Shown: positions 49,445-61,700, counted from the stretch's first letter. The stretch: DNA of 64,000 bases from Cryptomeria japonica (GCF_030272615.1 NC_081415.1:377939892-378003891); one strand, 5' to 3'. The notes: generated by a model from the sequence alone, not told the origin. Numbers and translations: made by a program.

Positions 49445-50482
49445 AAAGACTCAATTTGTTATTGAGTTAATTTGTCTTTTTTAATGATTTGAATATGTAT
49501 ATGTAGAAAAATTTTCATTTGTGTTTCATTATTATTTTTAATAAACCTAAATAGGGAAGACTAAATATCTAGTAACCCGTTGTGATGTTTTCACAAAGTG
49601 CCACTTTTTGCTTGCTAGTTTAGTTTTAGCTTAGTTTTCTAACGTGGTAATTATTTTGGTATCTTTAATCTCTTGCTTGCGATGGAATGCAATTCCTTTT
49701 CGTTAGGATGTGATCAAGTTAGGTAGTCTAGTAGCAACAGGTCTCCCTTTGGATTGATTTGGAGTATTTGCAGCTCTTAAGTGCTTAGGTGATAGGTAAG
49801 TGCCAAGATATTCATCAAATGATGCTTCACAATGTAGCTTCTAAGTCAAGTTGAGGCATGGGTCATAGGATAAAAGAATAGTCAAGCAAGTAGGTTCCCT
49901 TAGGTTAGGATGAAGAGACAAGAATCAATCACCCTTAGGTTAGGATGAAGAGACAATAATCAATCAAGCCTAAGTGGATGAAGGGGGGGAAGTATGAAAA
50001 GAATACAAGTCATTTTCCTTGGACTTCCAAAAGGAAATTCAAGGATGAAACCCTTCATAGTGGCCAAATCAAGCTCAAGAAGAGATCAAGTTTAAATGCA
50101 AGAAATGATTCCATGACCTCATAGGCTCCACAAATGGAGAGAATCCACAACCATAGGGTGAAGTGGTGACTTATTCTCCACATGCTCAAATCCATGACTT
50201 GGATGCCTTTTGATCAATGTGAGTTAGTGATGATGGAATGCAATATTTCTTTTTTCAAATCAACACTCTATGAGGTGCTAAACCATTCAATGAATAAAGT
50301 GAAGTGCTTGGTGAAAGTGATTTTGTACTTAGAATAATTTTGGAGAAGCAATGTAACACCAAGTCAATTTTGTAATGATACTATCTTCCATTTAGTGAAA
50401 TTGAAGAACTTGAGAGATGCAAATGAGTTATGTCCACCAGCTCATAAAATCAACACCTAGGTAGAATCCATGATTTGGTGTA

Positions 50483-51010
50483 TGTTGACCACTTTTGGGT
50501 CAACCTTAGCCATGTAGACAACCCATCTAAGATATCTCCACTAGCTAAAAACCTTGCTAAAACCCCTAAGGCTTGAAACCTTAAACCCTCAAGGCTTCTG
50601 GCTTAACCTTTTTCGGCCTTATTCTTTTCCTTTGTTGACTGGTTGGGACAATCATTTCACTTAAAAATTACTGGCTGGAGGGCACTTTTTGCATGACGGG
50701 ATTGACCCCTTTCACTTGCTACCAACTGGTGAGAGTTATTTTTTGTCGCTCATCATGCAATCGAGAACTTTCTACTTTTGTTCCCTGTTGGGACTATTCT
50801 ACTTTCACGCGACACTGTGATGAGCGATATGGTTGAGAGGAAGATAAGTTATCACTGTAGTTTTCTTATCCCTTTTTCCTCGCAAACTGGAACAATGCTA
50901 CATTCAACAATTGTTCCACTTTTGCACGATAGTGGGATGAACAATGTGCCTAGTGATATGAAGGGTAAGTTGTTATCGATGTTTCATAGCAATCAGGAAT
51001 TGGGTCCCAC
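50483..51010 (+). repeat. Direct repeat copy 1 inside the 3' LTR (528 bases)
   Basis: Begins TGTTGACCACTTTTG and ends GGGTCCCAC. Matches 52876-53403 in the same LTR and the single copy at 18323-18848 in the left LTR. No primer site or polypurine tract borders it, so it does not look like the LTR of a separate element. Confidence 0.8.
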
Positions 51011-52750
51011 AACAACAGGTTGTAATTTCCTTAATGCTTACCACCCACCCACCCTTTCTCAACCTTCTTGGCAGCCTAAGCAGCCTCAAGACAATGAAAA
51101 GACTATTATTATTGAGATCACAAGCATGATGCTCAGTTTTGAAAAGAAGCTACAAGAGATGGTCCATTAGGCCCAAAGAAAACAACAAGAGGAGTTCCTT
51201 GCAAGGAAGATTGCCTCCGCTAGGAAGGAAGAAATCAAGTAGTTGGCAACCATAGAGATGCGACTCATGTAAGAGGAGGTTTCTACCCCTAAGTCTCCCA
51301 AGTGCAAAATCCCAATTTTCAGGGAAGCTTTGACTGTTGATATGCAAGAACCTACTATTCAAGCCCTTTAGTGCCCTTTGCAATTTTCCCCACCACCTAG
51401 GCCTTTTCCAGATACTATTTGCCTTTTTAAGGGTGGACTTGTTATCTAGAGAGTAGATGGTAATCACCCTCATCTTAAGCTTGATATGTAGCTTGCTTCT
51501 AGTGAGGAAAATAGGGGGGAGACAAAGATGTTGCAAGAAGATATTGAGGATGATCAATTGTAGCAGGTCATTGAATAGGGGGAGTGTGAAGCTAATAAAG
51601 AAAGAGGACTCAACCCTGTCATTTGGAAAACTTCTCTTCTTTATTGATCATGGGGAGATGGATATGTCTACACCTTCCTTGGTGGTAGCTTTGGAGTATC
51701 AAGAACATGCTGAGGAGGCTGCAGGGTGTAATTTTTTGCAGCAGATAGCATAGAGGATGGATCATGTCATGAACCTAAAGTTATTGTGGTATGTTGACAA
51801 AAAAAAAGAAACAAAAATAGAGAGACAATTTGAAGATTTTAGATCTTCTTGTGAAGTGTCTCATAAACATGATGTTTGTGCTAATGAGTTGGATGTCACC
51901 CCTGGTTGTGTGCACTACGCAAACCTCAAAGACCTTGCATTGCGGAAGAAGTCAGAAGTCGGAGTTTGGTGCAACACATGTGATTATGATGTATGTTGGT
52001 TCTCTCTTGTCCTTGAATGTGATGATGTTGAATATGAGGTCTTCATTCAAGGTGAAGATGTTTCTTTTGGTATTAGGGATGATGTGCTTGAGCTTGAATT
52101 TTTCACTTGGGACCAACATACCAAGTTTGTTGATGTTGAGCAGCAATGTGTTGATCATACATACAACCTTTTGGTTACTCAACTTGACAGTGTACCCGAC
52201 CTTCAAAGTTTCTAATTTGATGTGTCTGAGGAGTCCCCTCATTAAAATCAAGACTCTTTATTCTCCTATGAGTTTGAGGCCTTTTCTTTTGGTTTCAACT
52301 CATGCCTGGAGTAGGATAGTTGTGATAGTAGTGACTCTCCCTTGTGGGAAGAGGTCCATTTCTCTTTTGTAAGGGATAATTATTCTAATACTGGCCTACC
52401 CTTGGTGTATTTTCCCTTTGCTACTGAAACTGCATTTGATGTTCCTCCATTTGTTTTATAGGATTATTTTATATGGATTCCTTGTAGTGGAAAGGTGAAT
52501 GGTGAGGTGTTCTTTCACCACAAGCAGTATGTGCGATCTGATGCATGCATACATGAGACTTCAATTATTGCAAATGGTTGGAGACTACAACCATGGTATG
52601 AGGGTGATTAGCTCCTTCATAAGATTCATTTTTGATAGAGGCAAATTCATTCATTGCCTCTTAATTGTAATAATGTTATTAGTCAGGTTTCTTGTTTTCC
52701 AAGAAGTGCACGAGAACCGGCCGTTCTTTAGAATGGCAAAATTTTGATTT
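51011..52750 (+). pseudogene. Unrecognised broken reading frame inside the 3' LTR
   Basis: This segment is absent from the 5' LTR. Frames read through as a polar protein if stops are ignored: NEKTIIIEITSMMLSFEKKL, RKQQEEFLARKIASARKEE and later KIERQFEDFRSSCEVSHKHD, DDVEYEVFIQGEDVSFGIRD and HHKQYVRSDACIHETS, roughly 550 codons in total with one or more frameshifts (around 51600-51760). In 51170-51580 at least seven stops are TAG, placed between polar residues where Gln would fit. The first part looks like a coiled coil. I know no family for it. It could be a captured gene, an extra element gene or a fragment of another element. Confidence 0.5.
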
Positions 52751-52875
52751 TTTGCATGTTGTAGGGGCAGAGGTTTATCTTCATTTTTTCAATCTTGACT
52801 CTATGCCCAATGGGTGACCCAAGGCTATTGATCATGTGCCAAGCATGCTTGCCATCCCCTCTGAGTCACCAGACA

Positions 52876-53403
52876 TGTTGACCACTTTTGTGTCAACCTT
52901 AGGCTTGCAGACAACCGATCTGAGATATCTTCACTAGCTAAAAATCATGTTAAAACCCCTAGGGCCTAAAATCTCAAACTCTTAAGGCTTCTGCCTTAAC
53001 CTTTTTCGGCCTTATTTCCTTTGTTGATTGGTTGGGGTGATCATTTCACTAAAAAATTACCAGCTAGAGGGTCCCTTCTTCATGGTGGGACCAACCCCTT
53101 TCACCCGCTACCGGCTGGTGGGAGTTCTTTTTTATCGCTCATCGCGTAGTCGAAAACTTTCCACTTTTTTTGCCTATTGCGACTGTTCTACTTTCGTGTG
53201 ACACTTCTATGAGCGATATGGTCGAGAGGAAAATAAGTTGTTATCACTAGAGTTTGCTTATCTCTCTTTCCTTGCAAACTGGAACAATGCTACATTCGAC
53301 AATTGTTCCACTTTCATGTGACACAACGATGAGCAATGTGGCTATTGATATGAAGGGTAAGTTGTTATTGTTGTTGCATAGTGATCAGGAACTAGGTCCC
53401 ACC
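52876..53403 (+). repeat. Direct repeat copy 2 inside the 3' LTR (528 bases)
   Basis: Second copy of the 50483-51010 repeat. After it the LTR continues collinear with the left LTR to its end. Confidence 0.8.
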
Positions 53404-54556
53404 CTTGGCTATGATGTTGCGATGGTTATTTGGCTGGTGGGATTAGCTCACTTTCAAGGCGTAATCTTGGTCGTCCATTTGCACATGAAGAGGAGGATTC
53501 GGTGGCCCAAATTTAAACTAGAGGTGATCATTGAAATTCAAACAAGTGCCTAAGGGTGGTTGCCGACTTAATGTGTCAAAAATTTGTTTCTAACCTGTCA
53601 GCTAACCAAATCAAATCTGATCTACTCCAACCACTTTCAAAGGGCCAAGGGATGAATGCCATTACTCTTCCATGCTCCTATAGACATTTCTCTCAACCAC
53701 CCATGCTCATTTATTATAGATTGAAGACTTTTGGCCCTGCCAGAGGACAATTAGACATCGTTTATTCAGGGATTCTCCATTTTTTCAGCGATTGTTGCTT
53801 TTTCCTAGTTCTAGGTGTCATTTTGAGACACTCGACAATCATATCAATCCATCTAATCTGATCCTCTCTTTCTTGTAACCTAACCCTAACTGGGTTTCTA
53901 AACCTAGGGTTCTATCTGAGTTATGCCTAAACTATAAAAACAAATTTGTAGTTCTTTCTAAAGATCTTCTTCCTTTTTCTCTAACAAAATTCTACGATTT
54001 CTATAAGTGTAAATTTACCTTGCCTTTTCATCAATTAAGGTAGCCTTTTACCTCTTTCCAAGTCCATTTACCTTGTGAAAAATTTTCTTGCCTTTGTTAT
54101 GAATTTGTTTCTTATTGGTTTTATTTGATTTATATGTTGTATTAACTCTGCTTGTAAGATCTGTCTATGAATGTTTCAGTTCCTCTCAGTTCTATATTAA
54201 GTCCTGATCTCATATATGTCTTAGGGGTTGATTAAGGATAGGAATCTATGTATGCTTTGGGTTGCTTCGTTGATATTTTGTGCATTTATAGGTAGGGAAA
54301 AGAATCATTTCAATCTAGGTGCATCACCTCACATTTCCCTTTTTGCATTCCTTCTCCCTTTTTTCCCTCAGATCATTAGAATAGGTTTTATAAGTGTTGG
54401 GTTGGTTCAACACTACACCATGATTGATAAGGAAGCCGACCTTCTTTGGAGACTCAACCTCACATGCGCAAGGTTCCACACTTGGAGGTTGTTTCCATGT
54501 TTCATAAGGTTGTTGACCACTAGTGTTCAACAAGGGTGCAAACTATTGCGGTAATA

Positions 54557-56487
54557 GTAACCTTGAGGTGATGGTGAAAAATGTTGCACTTAATTGAATT
54601 TGACCTTAGAATTGTCCAAGTTTGCAAGAAAAGGTCTTTGATGATCAACTTGAGCAAATAATGATGAAATCAACTTGAAGTGGAAGTCATTGGGTTTGTC
54701 CATGAGTCACCACAATCCATGACTCATGAAAATCCATGACCTAGTTATGATAACTCCAACTGGTATTTGAGTGCAAGAAATTCATAGCTAAAAGTCATTG
54801 AAGATATTGATCAAGTGATTTTCATCATTTTCAAGTGTTGATGAAAAATATTGAACTAGGTGAAGTTAAACGAAGAAGATTAAGTCGAGGTGGAGGTCAC
54901 ACTTGGAATGTTTGTCCTTGAGTTGCTCAAATCCATGACCTAAGAGGTGAGGTGATGACGTTTGTCCTTGAGTTGCCAATAATGAATGAGACTGATGCTA
55001 TTCTTAAACCTTAATGAACAATAATGAAGATGCCTTGGAGTGAATTAGATGAATAAATCTTGATGATAAGGGTAAGTGACAAAGATCAATCCATGACAAG
55101 CACATCCGTAACTCGTTAAAATCCATGACTCAAGCATGAAAATGGGAAGGTTGATCCATATAGTGAAAAAGAAACAAATAAAATTCAATTTTTGACTTGG
55201 AGAATGAATATTGACAACATAATGAAGGTGAAATAGCTGACTAAGTGTTGGGGTTTGCAAGCTTGGATGATGAAGACTATCCTCAACTTGCAAACCCATG
55301 ACCCTATGAAATCCATAAACATGAGAAATGTATGAATTGTAGGTGGATGGTAGTAAATGGTCTATGGGTTGAGAGAATCCATGACCTAGTGAGGGTAAGT
55401 GTAACATCCATATGTTTAATTAAATGAGTACCAAGTGAAGTGACTTCATGATTCAATGAATTGACCAATACAATCAATAACTAGAGGGAGGTAAGTTTGT
55501 CTATGGGTGATGAAAATCCATGATCAACAAGAATCTGTGTGCTTCTAAAATCCATGACCAAGGTGATGTGTGAGTGAAACCAACAATGGGACCTAAAAGC
55601 ATATTAAGCAATGGAATTTATTAAATGTTGATAAATAAGTTGGCTTCCTACGGAAGTGAACCATAAAGGGATAAGGTGCTTATACAGTGGATAGATGATC
55701 ATTTTATTTGATAATCTCAAACAAATTTAGTTCATTAGTAGATCAATCACATTAGGGAGAGGACAATTCAATCTAATATCAGCACTATTTCCATCAAGCA
55801 AGAGGAAACAATTTGAATGAGAAACTCAAATCAGGCCTCAAACCTTAAAACTTTAGAAAATCAGACATCGAAATTAGATATCAAGTCACCATTTTACCAG
55901 CATTTAGGATGCATATTAGATTGGGGGTTTGTGAAATTTTTCCATATCATGTGTTTTATGCTATATTTGTTTATTTTGTAGGCAATTAAAGAAGAGGGTG
56001 AAGAAGCAGGTTGCAAGCATTTCAAGGAAACTTTGCAACAAAGAAGGAAAGATCTCCACAACACTTTAACAAGGTTAGAAGGTGTGAAGGAGGAAATTAC
56101 AACAACAAGAATGAAAGTCAAGACATCAATTCCAATGCAAATCATGATTAGGGTTAGGGATTCTAAGCATTATACAACACTAGTACAAGAGAGAGACACC
56201 ATGACATCAAGCATTGCAACTACAAGAAGGATGATGAGCTTAGGAGGTGAATTTCATCAGCAAACATGGAAAATCAATCATCAAGGTCAAGAGAAATCAA
56301 CCACACACTTGTGATGAGTTACAAGGTGTGAAAGTAGTTGAGGTGGCGACAACTCACCTTCATTCATCAATCAAGACCGATACGTCTAGATACATTGAAC
56401 TAGATTCATCCAAGGGTGAGAAAGTGACACATGTCACTTCATCAAATATTGTTTATCTTACTTAACCTTGATTCCTGTTGGTTACAA
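54557..56487. other. Right flank of the giant element, unassigned
   Basis: Opens with GTAAC, the right target copy. Many variants of AATCCATGAC and GTTTGTCC occur from 54700 to 55600, words also found in the last kilobases of the giant LTR. A 93-codon plus-strand frame (56033-56314) is Lys/Thr-rich, has no recognised domain and may be a retroelement remnant. Confidence 0.4.
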
Positions 56488-57001
56488 TTTAGGGAGGGAC
56501 ATTTGTCCTAAAATGTACTTTTCTCATTGGTCAAGCATTAAATGTAATGCAAAGTTAGTTGTAACTAACCCTAAATAGGGTTTTATCTTATAATCTTAGC
56601 TATTGATTTGGATTTGATCCTAGCCATTCATTTGTAAAAGGAATTCTATAAAAGTCTTACTCTCATTTGTAAAGGTTAATAGCTAGCAACTGACTAATAA
56701 GGAGTAGAGTAGAGTAGGAGGAGAAGGCAAAAATTGTTCTCAAGGCATGTAAATAAACATACTTTTCATTGATTTATGGTGAATAGTGGTTTTTCTTCTA
56801 CATATTGCATCGTTTCCTGTTATATCCTCAAATTAGATGAAGTTCATTGATTATGATGTAGTGATGTATGGATGTTAGATAGTTCCTTTGTTCATACTAT
56901 TTGTGATTGGACGATTTTCAATTTTAATGCATAGTTAGTCTAAACTTCAAAATGTGCTAAGCTCAATTGTGGATATGTTTATTCAACTTGTGCCAATATA
57001 T
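56488..57001 (+). mobile_element. Possible LTR start of another relic
   Basis: AGGGAGGGACAT (about 56491-56502) resembles a polypurine tract and TGTCCTAAAATG follows. About 145 bases further on, CTATAAAAG (56648) could be a TATA box. The third element interrupts whatever followed. No partner LTR is in the window. Confidence 0.35.
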
Positions 57002-57993
57002 TGTTTGGGTTCCCACAAATACTGAGAGGGGGGGGTGAATCAGTATCTGACCGGTAATGAAATTTTCTTAAAACTGAATATGCAGAATATAAAGTAATAG
57101 TATACTGGTATGCAAGAATTAATGCAAATAACAGAATCAAAAATATCCACATGAAAAGAACACCATAACACAAGATGTTTAAAGAGGAAAACCGGTGTGG
57201 GAAAAACCTCAGTGGGATTTGTGACCCACGATATTCACTTACCGGCCAATAAGAGAATATTACTTAAAATAGGGGCCTGCACATGCAGGAAGGCTAACTG
57301 CCTAGAGCTCACTGCTCAATAAGAAGTCACACTGACTTACAATGAGGATTATGCAAATCCAATAATCTGTACTGCTTTACAAGAGCATCTTTAATGCAAA
57401 ATTCAGTACCGGTTCTTGCTCTGTTCTTTACATATACCCTTGACCTACAATTTGCACATTAGGTCTGCCTTATAATTTATTTATGCTTCCTATCCATATC
57501 CTACAAATGCCTACAATGATCTCTTTTATATACAAGAGTCATTTTACAATTTGCCAAGTCAGCTTATAATAATAAACAAAATATTACATATCAAAAATCC
57601 TGTCGGCCTCTGTGCCGGTATACATATTTCCTTCTGTGCCGGTGTATATCTTCTGTGCCAGTGCCGGTGTAGATTGATCTTGCTGATGCTGATGCACTGT
57701 CTTGTTTGAATAATATTTTGCCGATAGAATCTCTTGCCAGTGCCATAGGATTGCAAGGTTGCCTGTGTAATGCTTTGTTGGTATAATGTCTTGCCGGTGC
57801 CATAGGATTGCAAGGTTGCCTGTGTAATGCTTTGGCGGTATAATGTCTTGCTGATGCCATAGGATTGGAAGGTTGCCTGTGTAATGCTTTGCCGGTATAA
57901 TGTCTTGCCGGTGTCATAGGATTGCAAGGTTGCCATCAATGACAAAACCTTCAATCACACACAATGTCTCATTGGAGTGTCCATATGCCAACA
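57002..57993 (-). repeat. 3' LTR of the third element (992 bases)
   Basis: In element direction it starts TGTTGGCATATGG and ends CCCAAACA. It contains four units of a 57-base repeat and the GAGAGGGGGGGGTGAATCAG word typical of this LTR family near its end. Confidence 0.9.
57722..57946. repeat. 57-base tandem repeat, about four units
   Basis: Each unit contains GCCATAGGATTGCAAGGTTG, then CCTGTGTAATGCTTTGCCGG. The unit length is a multiple of three, so all minus-strand frames stay open and give a repeating 19-residue pattern without known meaning. Confidence 0.92.
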
Positions 57994-58005
57994 ATCTCCC
58001 CCTTT
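57994..58005 (-). other. Polypurine tract of the third element
   Basis: On the minus strand AAAGGGGGAGAT abuts the LTR start TGTTGG. Confidence 0.85.
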
Positions 58006-58197
58006 GACATTGATGGCAACACTCATGAGAAATTTCAAAAAGATATCCAAAAATGTTTAGACCAAAAATGTTACCAAAAATGTGAGAGCTCCCCCTGAGC
58101 ATGTGATCCCTGTGCTTTGAATTTTCTCATCTACTACTCCCCCTTTGGCATCAATGACAAAGGTTAGTAGATTTTGTAGTTGTACCAATTCATAACC

Positions 58198-61100
58198 TCA
58201 ACCTTGTAGTTGGGTAGTTATTATCTGAAGAATATCTCCCAAAATTAAGTTTATGCCATCCATAAACTTCTTACTCTCCTTTATTGCTATCTCAGTTCTA
58301 TATACTGTACCGGTGAGATGCTGCAAGTGCTCTGCCGATGTTTTGCTACCCTGTGTTAGTGCCTCTGAGATTTCCTTCCGTAGAGATGCTAAATAGTCCA
58401 ATCTTGGACTTAGTTTAGATCTCAAGAATTTTACCTTGTTTATTATTTTCTCTTTCTCTCTTTCTAATTTGAGCAATTCTTCCTCAAAATTTGTTATCTT
58501 TTCTTCAAAAACTGATAATGTATCAGGTGAGTTATCAACAAGTTTATTGATCTCTTCTTGTACCTTGCTCATCTTTTTGTCTACATCCATGGTCAAAATG
58601 TTTATCTTACAGGTTTCTTTGTACAGAGTTTTGTACTCTTTCAATAAATTGCATAGTTTCGGTAGAAGTGTGTCAAATTCTCTGTTACACTTCTTTATTC
58701 CTTCCTCAAATAATTTCTGTTTCTCTTTTTCTACACTTTCCTTTATAGTTTCTACCTTTGTTTGCTTACAATTTCCAGAAATATATTTACAAAGTGTATC
58801 CAACTGGCCTAAAGAATCTTTGTTGGCTATATTACAATTGGGAGCTATTGATTTCAAAACTAGAATTGAATCATCTATTGCTTTATAAGCTTGTGAGCTA
58901 TAATCAGTTATTTTCTTGATAGATTCGAGCAATATCTCTGTTACATTTGATGGTGATCCAACAAACTGAGTGCCGGTGGAAGTGACCATGCTAGTATTGA
59001 CCTCTGGTAGGTCTGTTTGTGTCTCCATCTCTTTAAGCATTGGTTTTCCTGCATCATTTCTTACCGGTGGCAACTATTTTGGAGCCTTTAACTCTGTTGG
59101 TTGCTCTGTTTGTGTTCCAGATTCCATCTTTTTCTCTGAATCTGCTATCAGTTGCTCTTTGTTTTCTGTTGCCGGTTGCTCTTTGTTTTCTGATTTATCT
59201 GTTGTATCCTTGTCTACCACTATGTTGATTTTCTGAGTATCAACATTCACAGTATATAGGACTTCAGGATTAGGATTATTATCCTCCGTGTCCATGCTCT
59301 CAGCAGCCGGTTGATCTTCTGCAGTTGTTGTTTTCATCGGCGGAGTATTTAAAGGAGGTGGGGGTAAGTTGTCCTAATCTTGATACTTGGTGGTCCACCA
59401 ACTTTACCTTTCCCTTTGTCCTTTTGATATACCAGAATGGGCTTGGGATTCCTATATTCTTCTTGTTTTTCTTTTTCAACCAAGAATGTATCCCAACCAT
59501 CTTTTGTTTCCTTTGAAACTTCAGTAACTCTACCTACCATTAGTGATATTTGCCGGTGTGTAGTGGAAAAAACTATCCGGTTGGCCTGAGCTATCAGATC
59601 ATCAATTTCCTTAGGTGAGTTGACCGGGTATATTGCAAGTAATTTTTCTATTTTAATTTTCTTATCCAACTCAACTATTCCTTGCCTTCTGGCCTCAAGT
59701 CTTTTATATAATTCATCAGGAATTTCATTTAGGACTTGCATCAAAAACTTTTTATACATGTCCATGTGTAATATAACACTCTCCTTGACTTGTCCTTTCT
59801 CATCATCTGATAGGGTGTCATAGATTTTCCCTATGTTTTTCAATTTACCTTCCTCTATGATCTCATTCAGTAATATGTCAAAAGGGGCCTAGTCAGTGTT
59901 TGTCTTCTTCTTCTTTTTGGGGGTCAACTTTTTCTTAGGTGTGGCTTTCTTGACTGGAGACCTCACAACTTGTTGCTTCTATCTCGTCCTCCTAGGTGAA
60001 GGAGTGGTTACCGGTGAGGGGTCTCTTTTCCTAACAACTCTTTTGAAAGTTGCTGGCATATCTCCTTCTGAGGAAGTATCCACTGGTGATAGATGAGTTT
60101 CAGGTTGTTGGGCTGCCAACTCATCTTCTGTTATGCCTGTTTTCTTTAGTACATCTTCCTTTATGGCTTTTGCTTGTCTGGTTCCTTTCCTCACAAATGC
60201 CTCAACTTTCTTTACTCTCTTTTTAGATTGAATTTGACTTTCGATGGTCCCAGCACTACCAAATACTTCTTCCTTTGGCTCATTGGGGGCTTCCAGAAGT
60301 GCTTTGGCATAAGTTTCCACTATGTGGTCATCTATTTCATACCCCATCTCTGTAACCCAGATTATTCTTGGGATGACTGCTTCCATCCAGATCTCATCCT
60401 TTTTGATTACAAAACATATCTCATCCTTGTATTTGTTGACAATTTCCTGTGATAGTTTGATTCTTTTATTCATTCTGACTTTTAGTGCTTGAAAATACTT
60501 ATTGATATTCTTTTCTCTATTTTCACCCATGTTGTTGAATAAGTCAGACAATTGTTTTCCTATCGGTATGTCGAATCCAAAATCCTTATAGCCTATACTA
60601 GGAGCCTGTTTGGTTATATGTAGCATTAAGCATACAAGCAAATTTCCAAATCTAAAGGTTCCTTTCTTATCCTTCTTGATTTTTTCTAAATTGTCAATTA
60701 ACTCATCTTTTAACCATTCATAGATATCAATTTTCACATTGTCCTTAACCATGTCATAAGCACTCTTTATGCATAAACTGGAAACTGAGTTGAGCCTATT
60801 TGCATGAGTTGCTTTGTAACCTAGAATCATGCTAATGAATCTCACATTTGTATCAGTCACATCATTAACCCTCAATGATCTTTTGTCGGATGTTGCGCCA
60901 GTTAATTTCATTACTAGGTCATTAGAGACCTTCTTGGTTTTGTCGGGTCTGCTACCAGTGGAGGGTAACCTTGTCACTACTTTCACAGCTACCTTTGTAA
61001 TTTTATGCACTGAGTCAAGCCAAAAGAATGAGCCATGTACCCTGCTAAGAACTATCCTAACCACTTCCTTGGGAAATTCAGCAATGCAGAGGATTTCAGT

Positions 61101-61394
61101 GAATCCTAGGGTTTCAACAATTTTATGTTCAGGTTTCACATTTTCGACATTGTCACATATAACAGATTTATACATGTTTTTAATTTCTTCATCACCTAAT
61201 TCCTCTATGTTGCAATGAATATACATTCTAGGGTCTTCTGCATAAACAACACCCTTTGGAATTTGGGAAAAAGCACTTGTGTTGTCATCTTTCTTAGCTA
61301 CCTCAGGAACTAGCTGAAACATGGGCCTAGGTCATTTTATAACCTTGACTGCTGTAGGGTTTGCTATGAATTCAGGTGTAGAGGAGGATGCCAT
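58198..61394 (-). pseudogene. Long unrecognised ORF in the pol position of the third element
   Basis: From ATG 61394 the frame spans about 1065 codons to TGA 58198. Breaks: TGA near 61335, TAG at 59979, TAG at 59889, a frameshift near 59345 and TAG at 59074. An alternative start is 61322. Residues 25-370 look globular, with words such as VHGSFFWLDSVHKI, GTFRFGNLLVCLMLHITK and DEIWMEAVIPRIIWVTEMGY. Next comes a Lys/Arg-rich basic stretch with PKKKLTPKKKKK (59900-60000), which may be a nuclear signal or nucleic-acid binding. The last 290 residues are strongly charged and heptad-like, probably coiled coil (FEEELLKLEREKEKIINK). No RT YxDD, integrase or protease motif exists anywhere in it. I do not recognise a family. 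It may be a captured host gene or an element-specific accessory protein. Confidence 0.7.
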
Positions 61395-61700
61395 GATGAT
61401 AAATACCTTTTTCTGCCTTTGGATGGATTGATTGCTGAAGTGCTTTGCCTCTTTGCTTGGAATGCCTTAGCTCGGAAATCTTCGTGCTCTCTGAAAGTTG
61501 GAATTCACGGTGAAATGAAATGGAGCCAAAAACCTTATTTTATAAAGCCTTTTTTGCTACCTACCACATTAATTGCTTGCCGGTAATGTAATAACTTAAC
61601 TTTATTTGCCGGTAATGAAAGATTTTCAACTTCTTTTCTCTAACTGAGGGAATAATAGCACATGTGTCATTTGATTGCCAAACCCTCAAGATAATTTTCT
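61395..61700 (-). other. Spacer between Gag and the long ORF
   Basis: No reading frame of note. Could carry a splice site or promoter for the second frame. Confidence 0.4.

Larger units (their letters stand above)
11940..54556 (+). mobile_element. Giant Ty3/gypsy retrotransposon, interrupted by a nested element
   Basis: A 42.6 kb span; about 25 kb once the nested 17.4 kb insertion is subtracted. The long direct repeats begin TGTTA at 11940 and 44098. The left repeat ends ACA at 19998 and is followed by a primer-site-like sequence. The right repeat ends ATA at 54556, presumably a mutated ACA. Flanking bases are GTAAA (11935-11939) and GTAAC (54557-54561), a 4-of-5 target duplication. Domain order on the plus strand is gag, protease, RNase H-like, reverse transcriptase, RNase H, integrase, as in Ty3/gypsy. 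All frames are broken. No convincing polypurine tract touches the 3' repeat; GAAAGAGGGCAAG lies about 60 bases upstream of it, leaving some doubt about the exact left end of that repeat. Confidence 0.8.
44098..54556 (+). repeat. 3' LTR of the giant element (10459 bases)
   Basis: Matches 11940-19998, with an additional 2393-base unit (50483-52875). Removing that unit leaves 8066 bases, almost the length of the left LTR. It has no intact gene. It differs from the left copy by many point changes and by an expanded AC microsatellite. Confidence 0.8.

Noticed and set aside
51170-51580. TAG read as Gln by a recoded genetic code
   Set aside because: The same DNA has TGA and TAA stops and frameshifts, the neighbouring host gene uses a TAG stop, and methylation-driven decay explains the pattern.
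50483-53403. Separate small LTR element nested in the giant 3' LTR, with 528-base LTRs
   Set aside because: The repeat starts with TG, but there is no primer site after copy 1, no polypurine tract before copy 2 and no target duplication. An internal direct repeat with recombination is simpler.
58436-58888. 150-codon plus-strand Ser/Phe-rich frame
   Set aside because: Shadow of the coiled-coil region on the minus strand; its complement has the charged heptads.
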